Shown: positions 25,099-34,620, numbered from the stretch's first letter. The stretch is DNA of 43,384 nucleotides from Muribaculaceae bacterium (GCA_009775365.1 VSPM01000024.1:1-43384); one strand, 5' to 3'. Made by a program: numbers and translations. Notes: generated by a model from the letters alone, not told the origin.

Positions 25099-25479
25099 AT
25101 GAGCAAGATTTTAGAAAATCTCCGTTATTCGGACTCTCACGAATGGGTGAAACTTGAAGGCGACATCGCCACAGTGGGCATTACTGACTACGCACAGCAC
25201 GCTCTCGGCAGCATCGTATATGTAGACATGCCGGAAGTGGGCGACGAAGTGTCTCAGGGCGAAGACTTCGGCGCAGTTGAATCTGTGAAGGCAGCAAGCG
25301 ACCTTATTTCTCCCGTCAGCGGCGAAGTGGTTGAAATCAACGAGGCTCTCGAAGACGAGCCCGAACTCGTTAACCAGGACGCTTTCGAGAATTGGATCAT
25401 GAAGGTAAAAATCTCTGACCCTGCTGAGGTTGAGGGCCTTCTTGACGCAGCCGCATATGCAAAAGTCTGCGAAGAATAA
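25099..25479 (+). CDS. gcvH: Glycine cleavage H protein, lipoyl carrier
   Basis: A 126-residue lipoyl-domain protein that shuttles the aminomethyl group between the P, T and L proteins. The lipoylation site is K64 in GAVESVKAASDL, matching the family. SDSHEWVKLEGD near the start and the hammerhead pattern VSPVSGEVVEIN-like (PVSGEVVEINEAL) are also typical. Length is normal. It lies 39 bases after gcvT. A strong hairpin and 78 bases separate it from gcvPA, which may set a different expression level for the carrier and the upstream T protein. Confidence 0.96.
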   Translation: MSKILENLRYSDSHEWVKLEGDIATVGITDYAQHALGSIVYVDMPEVGDEVSQGEDFGAVESVKAASDLISPVSGEVVEINEALEDEPELVNQDAFENWIMKVKISDPAEVEGLLDAAAYAKVCEE

Positions 25480-25498
25480 GATTCGATAAAAACGCATG

Positions 25499-25535
25499 AA
25501 ATGCATGGCGCGCCTTTGGGCGGGCCGTGCATTTT
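25499..25535 (+). other. Intercistronic hairpin between gcvH and gcvPA
   Basis: AAATGCA (25499-25505) pairs with TGCATTT (25528-25534), and the GC-rich inner part continues with eight more pairs and one G-G mismatch around a 4-base TTTG loop. Only TTTT overlaps the 3' foot, so it is a weak terminator at best. It may be an attenuator, a processing site or a stabiliser of the gcvT-gcvH segment. Confidence 0.6.
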
Positions 25536-25557
25536 ACACATAAAAGGAAATAGATAA

Positions 25558-26880
25558 ATGTCAAATAATTATATGCCGCATACCGAAGAAGACGTTAAAG
25601 CAATGCTTGAACGCATCGGTGTGGCCACAATAGACGACCTCTACTGCGACGTTCCGCAAGAGGTGATTTACAAAGAGGAGTATGACATTCCTTCTGCAAT
25701 GTCAGAGATAGAACTCCGCCGTCATTTCGCTGAACTCGGCAATAAGAATAAACCTCTTACTATTTTTGCCGGAGGTGGCGCATATGACCATTATTCTCCA
25801 TCAGTAATAGCACACCTTCTCAGCAGAAGCGAGTTCTATACTGCCTACACTCCTTATCAGCCGGAAATCTCACAGGGCACACTTCAGTATATCTTCGAAT
25901 ATCAGAGCATGATCAGCGAGCTCACAGGCATGGAAGCCACAAATGCTTCTATGTATGACGGAGCCACTGCCGCCGCCGAGGTAATGTTTATGATGGTGGC
26001 ATCTGCAAAGAAGAAGAATTGTGTGCTCGTGTCGTCTACAATTTCAGAACGCGTTCTTAACGTAGTAAAAACCTACGCCAAATTCCACGGAGTGGTTGTG
26101 AAAGAAGTGCCCGAAAAAGATGGAGTGACAGATCTCGAAGCTCTTGCAAAAATGCTTGAAGAAGGCGATGTGGCCGGAGTGATTGTTCCTACACCCAACA
26201 AATATGGCATTGTTGAAGATTTCACAAACCTTGCCGACACTATCCACTCAGCAAAAGGGTATCTTGCCATATATGCTGACCCGTCTTCTCTGGCTGTGCT
26301 CCGCACTCCGGCCGAATGGGGAGCAGACGTGGCTTGCGGCGATGGCCAGACTCTTGGCATGCCTTTGGCATTCGGCGGCCCGTATCTTGGCTTCATCTCC
26401 TGCAGCAAGGGTATGCTTCGCAAGATGCCGGGCAGAATTGTAGGCGCAACAAAAGATGCCGACGGCAAACGTGCATATGTTCTTACGCTTCAGGCTCGCG
26501 AACAGCATATTCGTCGTGAGAAAGCCACCAGCAACATATGCTCTAACCAGAGCCTTATGGCCCTTTATGCTACAATCTATCTTTCATTGCTCGGGAAAGA
26601 GGGACTGAAGGAGGTGAATGTGCTTGCATGCGACGGAGCTCACTATCTCTTCAACAAACTGATTGCATCAGGAAAATTCACTCCTGCTTTCGACAAGCCA
26701 TTCCTCAAGGAATTTGTTGTGAAGACTGATCTCGACATGGAGAAAGTGAACGCCAAGCTTCTTGAAAACGGAATCATGGGCGGCCTCTGCCTTGGCAACG
26801 GCATGGTTGAATTTGCAGTGACTGAGAAACGCACCAAAGAGGAAATCGACACATTGGTTAACTTAATGCTGGAGGCTTAA
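25558..26880 (+). CDS. gcvPA: Glycine dehydrogenase (decarboxylating) subunit 1
   Basis: A 440-residue subunit corresponding to the N-terminal half of the P protein. It shows the expected NYMPHTEEDVKAMLERIG start, the FAGGGAYDHYSPSVI segment, TAYTPYQPEISQGTLQ, and SMYDGATAAAE, all conserved in the family. This half has the fold but not the PLP-binding Lys, which lies in subunit 2. Together they decarboxylate glycine and load the aminomethyl group on GcvH. The gene stops 4 bases before gcvPB, so the two are translationally coupled. The split P protein is a known variant; many other bacteria have a fused protein of about 950 residues. Confidence 0.95.
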   Translation: MSNNYMPHTEEDVKAMLERIGVATIDDLYCDVPQEVIYKEEYDIPSAMSEIELRRHFAELGNKNKPLTIFAGGGAYDHYSPSVIAHLLSRSEFYTAYTPYQPEISQGTLQYIFEYQSMISELTGMEATNASMYDGATAAAEVMFMMVASAKKKNCVLVSSTISERVLNVVKTYAKFHGVVVKEVPEKDGVTDLEALAKMLEEGDVAGVIVPTPNKYGIVEDFTNLADTIHSAKGYLAIYADPSSLAVLRTPAEWGADVACGDGQTLGMPLAFGGPYLGFISCSKGMLRKMPGRIVGATKDADGKRAYVLTLQAREQHIRREKATSNICSNQSLMALYATIYLSLLGKEGLKEVNVLACDGAHYLFNKLIASGKFTPAFDKPFLKEFVVKTDLDMEKVNAKLLENGIMGGLCLGNGMVEFAVTEKRTKEEIDTLVNLMLEA

Positions 26881-26884
26881 AAAG

Positions 26885-28354
26885 ATGAAGACATACGATA
26901 AAATCATATTTGAACTTTCACGTCCCGGCAGAAAAGGTTACGCTCTCCCTGCCGACAAATTCGATACAGACGGCCTGTCGGCAATACCTGCAGACCTCAT
27001 GAGAAAAGAAGCCCCGGAACTTCCCGAGGTGAGCGAACTTGAAGTTGTGCGCCACTATACCAATCTTTCAAGCAAAAACTTTGGTGTAGACACCGGTTTC
27101 TACCCCCTTGGCAGCTGCACAATGAAGTATAACCCAAAAATCAATGAAGAGGTTGCTGCTTTGCCTCAGTTCAACAATCTTCACCCTCTTCAGAATGCTG
27201 ACACAGCCCAGGGCGCTCTTGAACTTTATTGGAACCTTCAGAGAATGCTTTCCAATATTGCCGGCCTTGCTGAATTCACGCTCAATCCTTATGCAGGAGC
27301 TCATGGAGAATTGACCGGCCTCATGGTGATGCGTCAGTATCATATGTCGCGCGGCGACAACAAGCGCACTAAAGTGATTGTGCCGAATTCTGCACATGGC
27401 ACAAACCCTGCGTCAGCTATGGTTGCCGGCCTTGAAGTCGTTGAAGTAAAATCAAAGCCAAACGGCTCTATCGATGTTGAAGACCTTAAACCTCTTCTCG
27501 ACGACACTGTTGCCGGCATCATGATGACAAACCCCAACACACTTGGCATGTTCGAGACAGAGATTCTCGAAATAGCCAAGCTCGTTCACGAGGCAGGCGG
27601 CCTTCTCTATTATGACGGAGCCAACCTCAACCCGCTGTTGGGCAAAGTGCGTCCTGGCGACATGGGCTTTGACATCATGCACATCAATCTCCACAAGACA
27701 TTCTCTACACCTCACGGCGGCGGCGGCCCCGGCTCAGGCCCTGTAGGCGTAGCCGCTCACCTTGTGGAATTCCTCCCGAATCCGCATGTCAAAAAGACTG
27801 AAGACGGTAATTTCTACGTTGACTTCGGCAAAGACAGCCTCGGCAGCGTATCGACATTCTTTGGCAACTTCGGCGTGATGATGAAAGCATATGCCTACAT
27901 TCTCACCCTTGGCAAAGAGAACATTCGCAACGTCGGCCCGCTTGCGACTCTCAACGCAAATTATATCAAGGAGAGCCTGAAAGACGACTATCTGCTTCCG
28001 ATTGAAGGTGTATGCAAGCATGAGTTCGTGTTCGACGGACTGAAAGACAAATCAACAGGCGTAACCACACTCAATGTCGCAAAACGTCTTCTTGACTATG
28101 GTTTCCATGCGCCCACAATCTACTTCCCATTGCTCTTCCATGAGTCAATGATGATTGAGCCTACAGAAACTGAGAGCAAAGAAACACTCGATGACTTCAT
28201 CGAAGTTATGCACAAGGTGGCAAAAGAGGCTCGCGAGACTCCTGAAGAAGTGATAAACGCACCTCTCACTACAATCGTCCGCAAACTCGACGAGACAACA
28301 GCAGCCAAGAATCCGATTCTGAATTACCGTGCACTTAAAGAGGCGGCAAAATGA
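26885..28354 (+). CDS. gcvPB: Glycine dehydrogenase (decarboxylating) subunit 2
   Basis: A 489-residue PLP-dependent subunit, the C-terminal half of the P protein. The PLP lysine is K271 in INLHKTFSTPHGGGGPG, and GFYPLGSCTMKYNPK (71-85) and SAHGTNPASA (169-178) are hallmark segments of the active site. It catalyses the decarboxylation of glycine with subunit 1. Length fits the split type. Its stop overlaps the start of the lpd gene (ATGA at 28351-28354), showing tight coupling with the L protein. Confidence 0.96.
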   Translation: MKTYDKIIFELSRPGRKGYALPADKFDTDGLSAIPADLMRKEAPELPEVSELEVVRHYTNLSSKNFGVDTGFYPLGSCTMKYNPKINEEVAALPQFNNLHPLQNADTAQGALELYWNLQRMLSNIAGLAEFTLNPYAGAHGELTGLMVMRQYHMSRGDNKRTKVIVPNSAHGTNPASAMVAGLEVVEVKSKPNGSIDVEDLKPLLDDTVAGIMMTNPNTLGMFETEILEIAKLVHEAGGLLYYDGANLNPLLGKVRPGDMGFDIMHINLHKTFSTPHGGGGPGSGPVGVAAHLVEFLPNPHVKKTEDGNFYVDFGKDSLGSVSTFFGNFGVMMKAYAYILTLGKENIRNVGPLATLNANYIKESLKDDYLLPIEGVCKHEFVFDGLKDKSTGVTTLNVAKRLLDYGFHAPTIYFPLLFHESMMIEPTETESKETLDDFIEVMHKVAKEARETPEEVINAPLTTIVRKLDETTAAKNPILNYRALKEAAK

Positions 28355-29706
28355 AATCAGACCTTATAATCATAGGCGCCGGCCCCGGCGGTTACGAAAC
28401 CGCCCTGGCCGCCGCTCATCAGGGAAAGAGCGTAACTCTTTTCAATGGAGGAAATCTTGGCGGCACTTGTCTTAACGAAGGGTGTATACCCACAAAATGT
28501 CTGTGCCGCAATGCAGAGATAGTATCTCAGTTCAAACACGGCGAAGAGTTTGGAATCGACGACTTCTCGTTTTCCGTAGATTTCAACAAAATCATGGCTC
28601 GCAAACAGAACGTTGTGGAAACACTTCGCAGCGGCATCGACACTATGCTCTCACAGGCAAAAGTGAATGTTGTGAATGCCATGGCTTCTTTCAAGGATGC
28701 TAAAACTGTTGTTGCCAATGGTGAAGAGTACACCGCCGACAATATCATAATCGCCACAGGCAGCACATCGAAATCACTTCCGATTCTCGGACATGATTTG
28801 GAGTGCGTGATGGATTCTACTAAAATCCTCAACCTGGATTATATCCCTGCATCTCTCACTATAATCGGTGGAGGCGTGATTGGCATGGAGTTCGCATCAA
28901 TTTTCAGCCAATTGGGTTCGCAGGTGACCGTGATTGAATTCATGAAGCAGATTCTGCCTCCTTTTGATTCAGATATTGCAAAACGTCTTAAACAGACACT
29001 CGGCAAAAAAGGAATCAAAATCATCACAGGCGCAGCCGCTAAGGAGATTCGCCAGAATGAGTTCTATGAGATTGAGGTGACCTACGAAGCCAAAGGGAAA
29101 GAGGAAAAAGTTGTTTCAAGCGACATCCTGATGGCAGTTGGACGCGCCCCGCGTGTAGACGGACTTAATCTTGAGGCTGCCGGCGTGAACTACACTCCCA
29201 GAGGTATTCAAGTTGACGACAACATGCGCACCAATGTGGAGGGCATTTATGCAATAGGCGACGTTAACGCCCGCATGATGCTCGCTCACGTTGCTTCATT
29301 CCAGGGAGAGAGAGCCCTTAACGCTATCAACGGCAAGTCTGACAACATCAGATTTGATATTGTCCCTTCTGCTGTGTTCACTGTGCCCGAATGTGGCATG
29401 GTTGGAAAAACAGAAGAGCAGTGCAAGGCCGAAGGCATCGCAACCATGATAGGACAGAGCTTCTTCCGCGCCAACGGAAAGTCTCTTGCAATGGGAGAGC
29501 CCGACGGATTATGCAAACTTATTTTCCGCAAAGAAGACGGAATGCTCATCGGCGCCCATATCATGGGTGTAGAGTCGGCAGATCTTGCCCAGCAGTGTGC
29601 TGACTTTATGAACCGCAACACCACGCTTTGCGGAATTAAAGACACAATCTTCGGTCATCCTACCGTAAGCGAGGTGCTTCTTTCTGCTGCAAGAGCCGCA
29701 AAATAG
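28351..29706 (+). CDS. lpdA: Dihydrolipoyl dehydrogenase (L protein)
   Basis: A 451-residue FAD- and NAD-dependent disulfide oxidoreductase. The FAD-binding GAGPGGYE lies at residues 9-16, the redox-active disulfide is C40/C45 (GGTCLNEGCIPTK), the NAD-binding GGGVIGMEFAS lies near 173-183, and the catalytic His-Glu pair is H436 and E441 in HPTVSE. It reoxidises the lipoyl arm of GcvH and passes electrons to NAD. Its place at the end of the operon suggests that it is dedicated to glycine cleavage, although such enzymes can also serve 2-oxo acid dehydrogenases. A clear terminator follows. Confidence 0.95.
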   Translation: MKSDLIIIGAGPGGYETALAAAHQGKSVTLFNGGNLGGTCLNEGCIPTKCLCRNAEIVSQFKHGEEFGIDDFSFSVDFNKIMARKQNVVETLRSGIDTMLSQAKVNVVNAMASFKDAKTVVANGEEYTADNIIIATGSTSKSLPILGHDLECVMDSTKILNLDYIPASLTIIGGGVIGMEFASIFSQLGSQVTVIEFMKQILPPFDSDIAKRLKQTLGKKGIKIITGAAAKEIRQNEFYEIEVTYEAKGKEEKVVSSDILMAVGRAPRVDGLNLEAAGVNYTPRGIQVDDNMRTNVEGIYAIGDVNARMMLAHVASFQGERALNAINGKSDNIRFDIVPSAVFTVPECGMVGKTEEQCKAEGIATMIGQSFFRANGKSLAMGEPDGLCKLIFRKEDGMLIGAHIMGVESADLAQQCADFMNRNTTLCGIKDTIFGHPTVSEVLLSAARAAK

Positions 29707-29762
29707 CAGATTTAAACAAGGGTGTCGCAATAATTACGACATACCCCCAACAGCAATATAAG

Positions 29763-29809
29763 TAACCGAAGGTGAAAGTAAACATAACGTCTTTCACCTC
29801 CGGTTATTT
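29763..29809 (+). terminator. Terminator of the glycine cleavage operon
   Basis: A 16-base arm (29763-29778) pairs with 29791-29806 with one mismatch around a 12-base loop, followed by TTTC. It lies 57 bases after the lpd stop. Reading the minus strand it could also serve the convergent MFS gene, whose stop is at 29881. Confidence 0.75.
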
Positions 29810-29880
29810 CTGTTGAATGGATGCTCCTTTTTTAAGAACTATCTGTTGGCCAGATTATAACTCATTGTAACTCATAGCCT

Positions 29881-31275
29881 TTATTTATCATTGACACTAT
29901 GTGCGTCATATCTGTCAGGCGCAAATAAACATGTAATCAGGGCTCCGATTGCCATAACTATTATCGACACTATCAAAACAAGGGTAGACCCTCCGGCTTT
30001 CAGGAGCAAAGGAATAAAAAACACTCCAAGCACCGCTCCAAGTTTACCGATAGAAGCCGCAACTCCAGAACCCTGACCACGAACATTCACAGGATAGACT
30101 TTAGACGGAAGCACATAAGTCATAAGATGTGGCCCTAAATTTAAGAATAGTTCAAAGCCCATGAAAGCCAGGATAGAGATCCATGTAGGCCAATGATTCT
30201 TATATGCGAACAATAGCAGCAGAAGGCTCAATGCGCTAAATATAAAACCCACAACCTGCAACCTGACTCCATTCATCTTATTGATCAGAAAGAGGCCGAT
30301 TATAAAGCCAGGAAGTATTATGCACGAAATCCAAAATGTGATTTCCACAGAATTTGCCACATGAGTAATAGCGTCTACACTTTCAGACGCGTGTTCTATT
30401 CCGAGCGCCATCACCAAAATAGGCAGGAAAACCCCGATTCCATATACACCCAATCCTTCGCAAGCCCAGGGGATTCCGGTAAAAATCACATTTCTCCAGT
30501 TTGACTTTACAAATGAAACAAATGTAGTTTTCGACCCGGTCTTTTCCACATGTGCCATCCCTGTGGACTTACCATCATCACTTGCAGAGAGTGCCTCAAT
30601 ATTGACATCAGGGCCAAGAAAATTATGCAACGCAATTTCCGCCTCCTTTTCTTTCCCTGCATCTGCAAGCCACTGCGGGCTTTGCCAGAATCTTATTCTC
30701 ACCAAGAACATCAGAGCGGATATAGCGACTATAATCCACAGCAATCGCGGCCACAAAGAGGCATCAGTCCAATTTCTAACAATAAGATAGCACACTGCCG
30801 CAACACCTATATTCCCAAGCGCACTTGAAGCTTTTGCACTGCCCACCATAATGAATGTCCATTTCTGAGGCATTAATTCTGAAATATAGTCAGAATCAAG
30901 ACTATATTCACCGCCAATTCCGAAGCCCATTATAAACAGACATATTATCAATACCGGTATAGATGGAAATAACAGAGCAGCCAATGCCGATACGCATATT
31001 ATGGCAGGGCATAGACGGAAAAACAGCAAATAGCCGTATCTATCAGACAATGAACCAAACACAACGGAACCCACCATTATTCCGATAAGATCTACCGCCC
31101 CTATAAATCCCTGCATCATAGATGAAAGCTCCGGATGAGCCACTATCTGATATAACGGTATTATTACAGAGACAAGCGTAGTCAAGCCGGTACCAATCAA
31201 CTGTCCCAACGAGGAGATGGCGACAATTCTGATATGGCGCCATGTAAGAGGCGAATTGTTAATTGTGTAGCCCAT
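29881..31275 (-). CDS. MFS transporter (sugar porter/metabolite-proton symporter-like)
   Basis: A 464-residue membrane protein with about 12 hydrophobic helices. The loop between helices 2 and 3 carries GSLSDRYGYLLFF, close to the MFS motif G-x-L-x-D-R-x-G-R. GFGIGGEYSLDSDYISELMP around helix 4 resembles the E-x-x-P region of the metabolite-proton symporter branch. The central loop (about 210-260) is polar. The cargo cannot be told: small organic acids, sugars or amines are all possible. It is the last gene of a minus-strand set with a urea transporter and a channel-like protein, 83 bases after the former, so transport linked to nitrogen metabolites is an inference worth testing. Confidence 0.85.
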   Translation of the reverse strand: MGYTINNSPLTWRHIRIVAISSLGQLIGTGLTTLVSVIIPLYQIVAHPELSSMMQGFIGAVDLIGIMVGSVVFGSLSDRYGYLLFFRLCPAIICVSALAALLFPSIPVLIICLFIMGFGIGGEYSLDSDYISELMPQKWTFIMVGSAKASSALGNIGVAAVCYLIVRNWTDASLWPRLLWIIVAISALMFLVRIRFWQSPQWLADAGKEKEAEIALHNFLGPDVNIEALSASDDGKSTGMAHVEKTGSKTTFVSFVKSNWRNVIFTGIPWACEGLGVYGIGVFLPILVMALGIEHASESVDAITHVANSVEITFWISCIILPGFIIGLFLINKMNGVRLQVVGFIFSALSLLLLLFAYKNHWPTWISILAFMGFELFLNLGPHLMTYVLPSKVYPVNVRGQGSGVAASIGKLGAVLGVFFIPLLLKAGGSTLVLIVSIIVMAIGALITCLFAPDRYDAHSVNDK

Positions 31276-31358
31276 AGTAGAGTGCTGTATTAATTATTGC
31301 GATAACCAATCCCAAGCGACAGAATTTCCATCTGCCGCTTTGCTAAATATTCCGGGAA

Positions 31359-32330
31359 TCAACTCGCCTGTTTCTCAGGCAAGAAAAATTTATATGCCGG
31401 GAGAAGGAACATCCATGTGCCTATGCAGAATGGTCCTGTGAGCGTAGGAAGACCCATAGGCGCAAAAAACGCATTCATAGCAGCTTGAATAAACACGGTC
31501 ACGATTGTTCCCATTATTGCCCATATGGCGCTTCTCCAAGTAAAATTACAGAAAGTTGCACCCAACGCTATTGCCGTCAGCACGGCTGAAAAGCCGTAAA
31601 GGCCATTTGCAATATCTTGGCCAGGCCCGCTCCATACGATGGCCACCAAAAGTGACAATGCAGAGCCGATAGCCGCCCACATGGCTGCTCTCCAACTTGA
31701 CACCGCCAGACCTATCAGGAAGAAAACTCCACATATCCATGATTTTATAAGAAAAACTTGCGATATGCCTCTAAGCCAATACTCCAACAGATCTACTATT
31801 TTAAAGGATATATTGCCGGAAACTCCGTGAGCAAATTCGGGAGTACCCATATTCTCGGCGGGAAAACCATCAAATAGTCTTGCTGAAAGCAGGAAAATCC
31901 ATGTGCAGAACACAAACGGGAATGTGAACGACGACAGTTTCCACCGTCCGAAAAAGTTATCCATTCCCGAACGCGCTACTATTGTAAGAGCTGAACATAA
32001 AACCAGTGCAATCCACATCCACACAGTGTTGGCAAGGAATGTTGGGAAGGCGCAACCAACAAGCACTCCGTTAAATCCCCACAATCCATTAGCCCCCTTT
32101 TGATCCGGAAGTTTCAGAATATAACCGGTGAGGGTGGAAACAAGCACTCCTACCAGCGCACCCCATGCAACCAATGGGAACCCCTCATCATAAGCACCCC
32201 AGAAGATGCCGATAAGGAAAAATATACCGGTCCACATACTGTCTTGGAACATAACCTGACCGACTCCCCGCACAACCGTGACCGGAAATTCACGCACGGA
32301 CTGCTTTATGAAAACTACATCAAATGCCAT
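31359..32330 (-). CDS. Urea transporter (UT family)
   Basis: A 323-residue membrane protein made of two similar halves, as in the channel-like urea transporters. Each half has an NGL-(W/Y)-G-F segment (ANGLWGFNGVLVGCAF and ANGLYGFSAVLTAIAL) and a signature strand: SSFTFPFVFCTWIFLL in the first half and LPTLTGPFCIGTWMFLL in the second, matching the LPxxTxPF motif of the family. It should allow urea to pass down its gradient. In the gut, urea is a host-derived nitrogen source, but no urease genes are in the window. It is 71 bases downstream of the channel-like gene. Confidence 0.93.
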   Translation of the reverse strand: MAFDVVFIKQSVREFPVTVVRGVGQVMFQDSMWTGIFFLIGIFWGAYDEGFPLVAWGALVGVLVSTLTGYILKLPDQKGANGLWGFNGVLVGCAFPTFLANTVWMWIALVLCSALTIVARSGMDNFFGRWKLSSFTFPFVFCTWIFLLSARLFDGFPAENMGTPEFAHGVSGNISFKIVDLLEYWLRGISQVFLIKSWICGVFFLIGLAVSSWRAAMWAAIGSALSLLVAIVWSGPGQDIANGLYGFSAVLTAIALGATFCNFTWRSAIWAIMGTIVTVFIQAAMNAFFAPMGLPTLTGPFCIGTWMFLLPAYKFFLPEKQAS

Positions 32331-32401
32331 ATTTCAAACAATTAATTAGATTTATATTATTTTTAAGCTTGGGAACACCCTTATCCGGATTATGTGGAAA
32401 A

Positions 32402-33217
32402 TCAGGTTTGATTTGAAGAGGGAGCAGTATCAGCCACTTTTCCATCCCCATTGTTCGCCCCATCATCCATAGGAGAAGTGAATGAAGGGGAACTGAGACT
32501 TATGCCTTGCTGATTATGCCTTGTAAGTATATTGGTGACATATACAGTAAAAATAGGGAACATCATCATTCCAACTGCTGCCAACAGCACCGAAAGAACA
32601 CGTCCTACTGTAGTGACCGCCACTATGTTTGACCCCACAGTGGTGGCATCCATAGCCGCCCACCACAACGCATCGTCATAATCTTTCACACCGGGATTGA
32701 TATTGTGTTCAAACAAAAAGAATGCAAGCGAAGCGAAATAAACCGTAAAAATGAGAGTCGCAAGATAAGACACAAACAACCCCGTGGCCTTGTTGTATGT
32801 GAACCAACTAACCACAATCGACATTGCATATCCTCCTCTGATAAGCGGTATGTAGCGCAGGCAGTAGGTAATTTCAGGACTGAATGTCCATCCGTAAGAA
32901 GAGATAATGGCATTATACGGAATTGAGACAAGGAAAAACACAAAGTGAGTGCGTATGTAATGCCACTTATCAGGGGATAAGAAGAACTCAATAAAAAAAT
33001 CCAGAAGGAAAATCACACAGACCCAAAATTGGAATTTCATGAATTTCGGCACTTTGTAGAATGCTTCATTGTGAAAAGTATCTATAGAGATACAAACCAC
33101 AAGAAATACTGAAAGCGCGAGTATCACTATGTGAAGGAAAGAATAGACACCTTTCTTCTTAAATATACGGTCAATTTTATTTGATTCAACCGACAAACTT
33201 TTATCTTGAACCGGCAT
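32402..33217 (-). CDS. Ion channel-like membrane protein with non-canonical pore filter
   Basis: A 271-residue membrane protein resembling six-helix potassium channels. There are about four helices before residue 140, with few basic residues in the S4 position (LRYIPLIRGGY), then a helix at about 146-170, a pore-helix segment DDALWWAAMDATTVGSN (181-197), and a last helix at about 205-230 (VLLAAVGMMMFPIFTVYV). The filter is T193-V194-G195-S196-N197 in place of the usual TVGYGD, so potassium selectivity is uncertain. The C-terminal ~35 residues are polar and probably disordered. It is the first gene of the group with the urea transporter and an MFS transporter. I cannot name a closer family. 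Confidence 0.72.
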   Translation of the reverse strand: MPVQDKSLSVESNKIDRIFKKKGVYSFLHIVILALSVFLVVCISIDTFHNEAFYKVPKFMKFQFWVCVIFLLDFFIEFFLSPDKWHYIRTHFVFFLVSIPYNAIISSYGWTFSPEITYCLRYIPLIRGGYAMSIVVSWFTYNKATGLFVSYLATLIFTVYFASLAFFLFEHNINPGVKDYDDALWWAAMDATTVGSNIVAVTTVGRVLSVLLAAVGMMMFPIFTVYVTNILTRHNQQGISLSSPSFTSPMDDGANNGDGKVADTAPSSNQT

Positions 33218-33323
33218 AATTGTGGAATTTTAAGTTAATAATTCCCATACTATGCGGAATGCATAATATTAATTAGGATTTTTTAATCTATAAACAATTA
33301 AAAATTTCAAAACGATTAAAAAC

Positions 33324-33355
33324 GTTGCATAATTTAAAAAAAATATCTAATTTTG
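33324..33355 (+). promoter_or_regulatory. Promoter of sbcD-sbcC
   Basis: GTTG (33324-33327), 20 bases, then TAATTTTG (33348-33355) is a good promoter with a weak -33 box. It lies inside the upstream extension of the sbcD open frame and so supports the start at 33424, with a leader of about 60 bases. Confidence 0.6.
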
Positions 33356-33423
33356 GAGCATGTGAGATAATCCCCAAAAAAGCGTTTTGCAAACATATGT
33401 TTGCAAATTTTAGAATACGACCA

Positions 33424-34620
33424 ATGAAACTACTCCATACATCTGACTGGCATATCGGACATCAATTATATGGATATGACCGCCTTGAAGAACACAGACA
33501 TTTCTTTGACCAACTCACTGAAATTGCGAAAACTCACCGGCCTGACGCCATGCTGGTGTGTGGCGACATTTTTGATGTCTCGTCGCCGTCTGCCTCTGCA
33601 TCTCGCTTATTCACAGACTATATTCTTGAACTTCATGCGACTGTGCCCGACATGTTGATTGTAATAACTTCCGGCAATCATGACAGCGCTTCCAGAACTG
33701 ACATAAATCGCAACCTTTGGAAATCAGCAGGTATTCACGTAATTGGCTCAGTGAAAAAAGTCAACGGAAAGTTTGATTTCTCTGACAACATCATAAGGGT
33801 AGGCGACAAAGGCACAATTGTGGCAGTTCCTTATGTCAACAAAGCTTTCATGTCTTTTGACGATAAAAGCACGCCACAAGAGAAGCAGTTTTTCACTCAG
33901 GCGGCGCAACAGATGTCTGACAACAGCCTATGCTCCACTACTGCTGTGTTAATGGCTCATTTAACAGTTGACGGATTCGACGGGAAAGGGCATAAATTCG
34001 GCAGCATCGGAAATCTTGATTTTGTTGGTAAAGACACATTTCCATCAATCTTCGACTATGTGGCTTTAGGCCACATACACCGCCCGCAAAACTTAGACAA
34101 AGAGGGTAGAATAAGATATAGCGGAACCCCTGTGGCAATCAGCTTTGACGAAGAATTTCCCCACACCGTCTCTATTGTGGAAATCAATAAAGGCTCAATG
34201 CCTGACGTAACTGAGATTGAAATAAATCAGAAAAGAGACTTAATTACTTTTCCTTCCGAGCCCACCTCGTTTAAGAAGGCAATAAAATCACTTTCAAAAC
34301 TCAACACCGATGAAAATTGCTACATCCGTCTTAATGTGGCTCAAGAGACCGACCTCCCTTCCGATTGTGAAGAACAAGCCACAAATGCTATAACAGGCAA
34401 GAAATGTCGCTACTGCACAATTAAATATCAACGCATAAGCGACAGAACGCCTGTAGACTCCCTGTCAGTACTGACCGCTGAAGAATTTCTTCAACTCAAT
34501 CCGCTTGAAATAGCACAACGTTTTTTCACTTCCAAAGGTGTTTCATCTGATTCTTCAGAACGTTATCTCAGCCTTCTGTCAGAACTCGAGAACGAACTCA
34601 AGTGCAAAGAATCTTTGTAA
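33424..34620 (+). CDS. sbcD: SbcD, exonuclease subunit of the SbcCD repair complex
   Basis: A 398-residue metallophosphoesterase-type nuclease, the Mre11 homologue. The motifs come in order: TSDWHIGH at residues 6-13, CGDIFD near 55-60, SGNHDS near 83-88, and the late GHIHRPQ near 220. It binds two Mn ions and, with SbcC, cuts DNA hairpins and ends bound by protein. The frame continues upstream to a TTG at 33325, but the family begins at MKLLHTSDWH, and a promoter lies inside that extension, so the ATG at 33424 is used. It is followed after 19 bases by sbcC. Confidence 0.95.
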   Translation: MKLLHTSDWHIGHQLYGYDRLEEHRHFFDQLTEIAKTHRPDAMLVCGDIFDVSSPSASASRLFTDYILELHATVPDMLIVITSGNHDSASRTDINRNLWKSAGIHVIGSVKKVNGKFDFSDNIIRVGDKGTIVAVPYVNKAFMSFDDKSTPQEKQFFTQAAQQMSDNSLCSTTAVLMAHLTVDGFDGKGHKFGSIGNLDFVGKDTFPSIFDYVALGHIHRPQNLDKEGRIRYSGTPVAISFDEEFPHTVSIVEINKGSMPDVTEIEINQKRDLITFPSEPTSFKKAIKSLSKLNTDENCYIRLNVAQETDLPSDCEEQATNAITGKKCRYCTIKYQRISDRTPVDSLSVLTAEEFLQLNPLEIAQRFFTSKGVSSDSSERYLSLLSELENELKCKESL

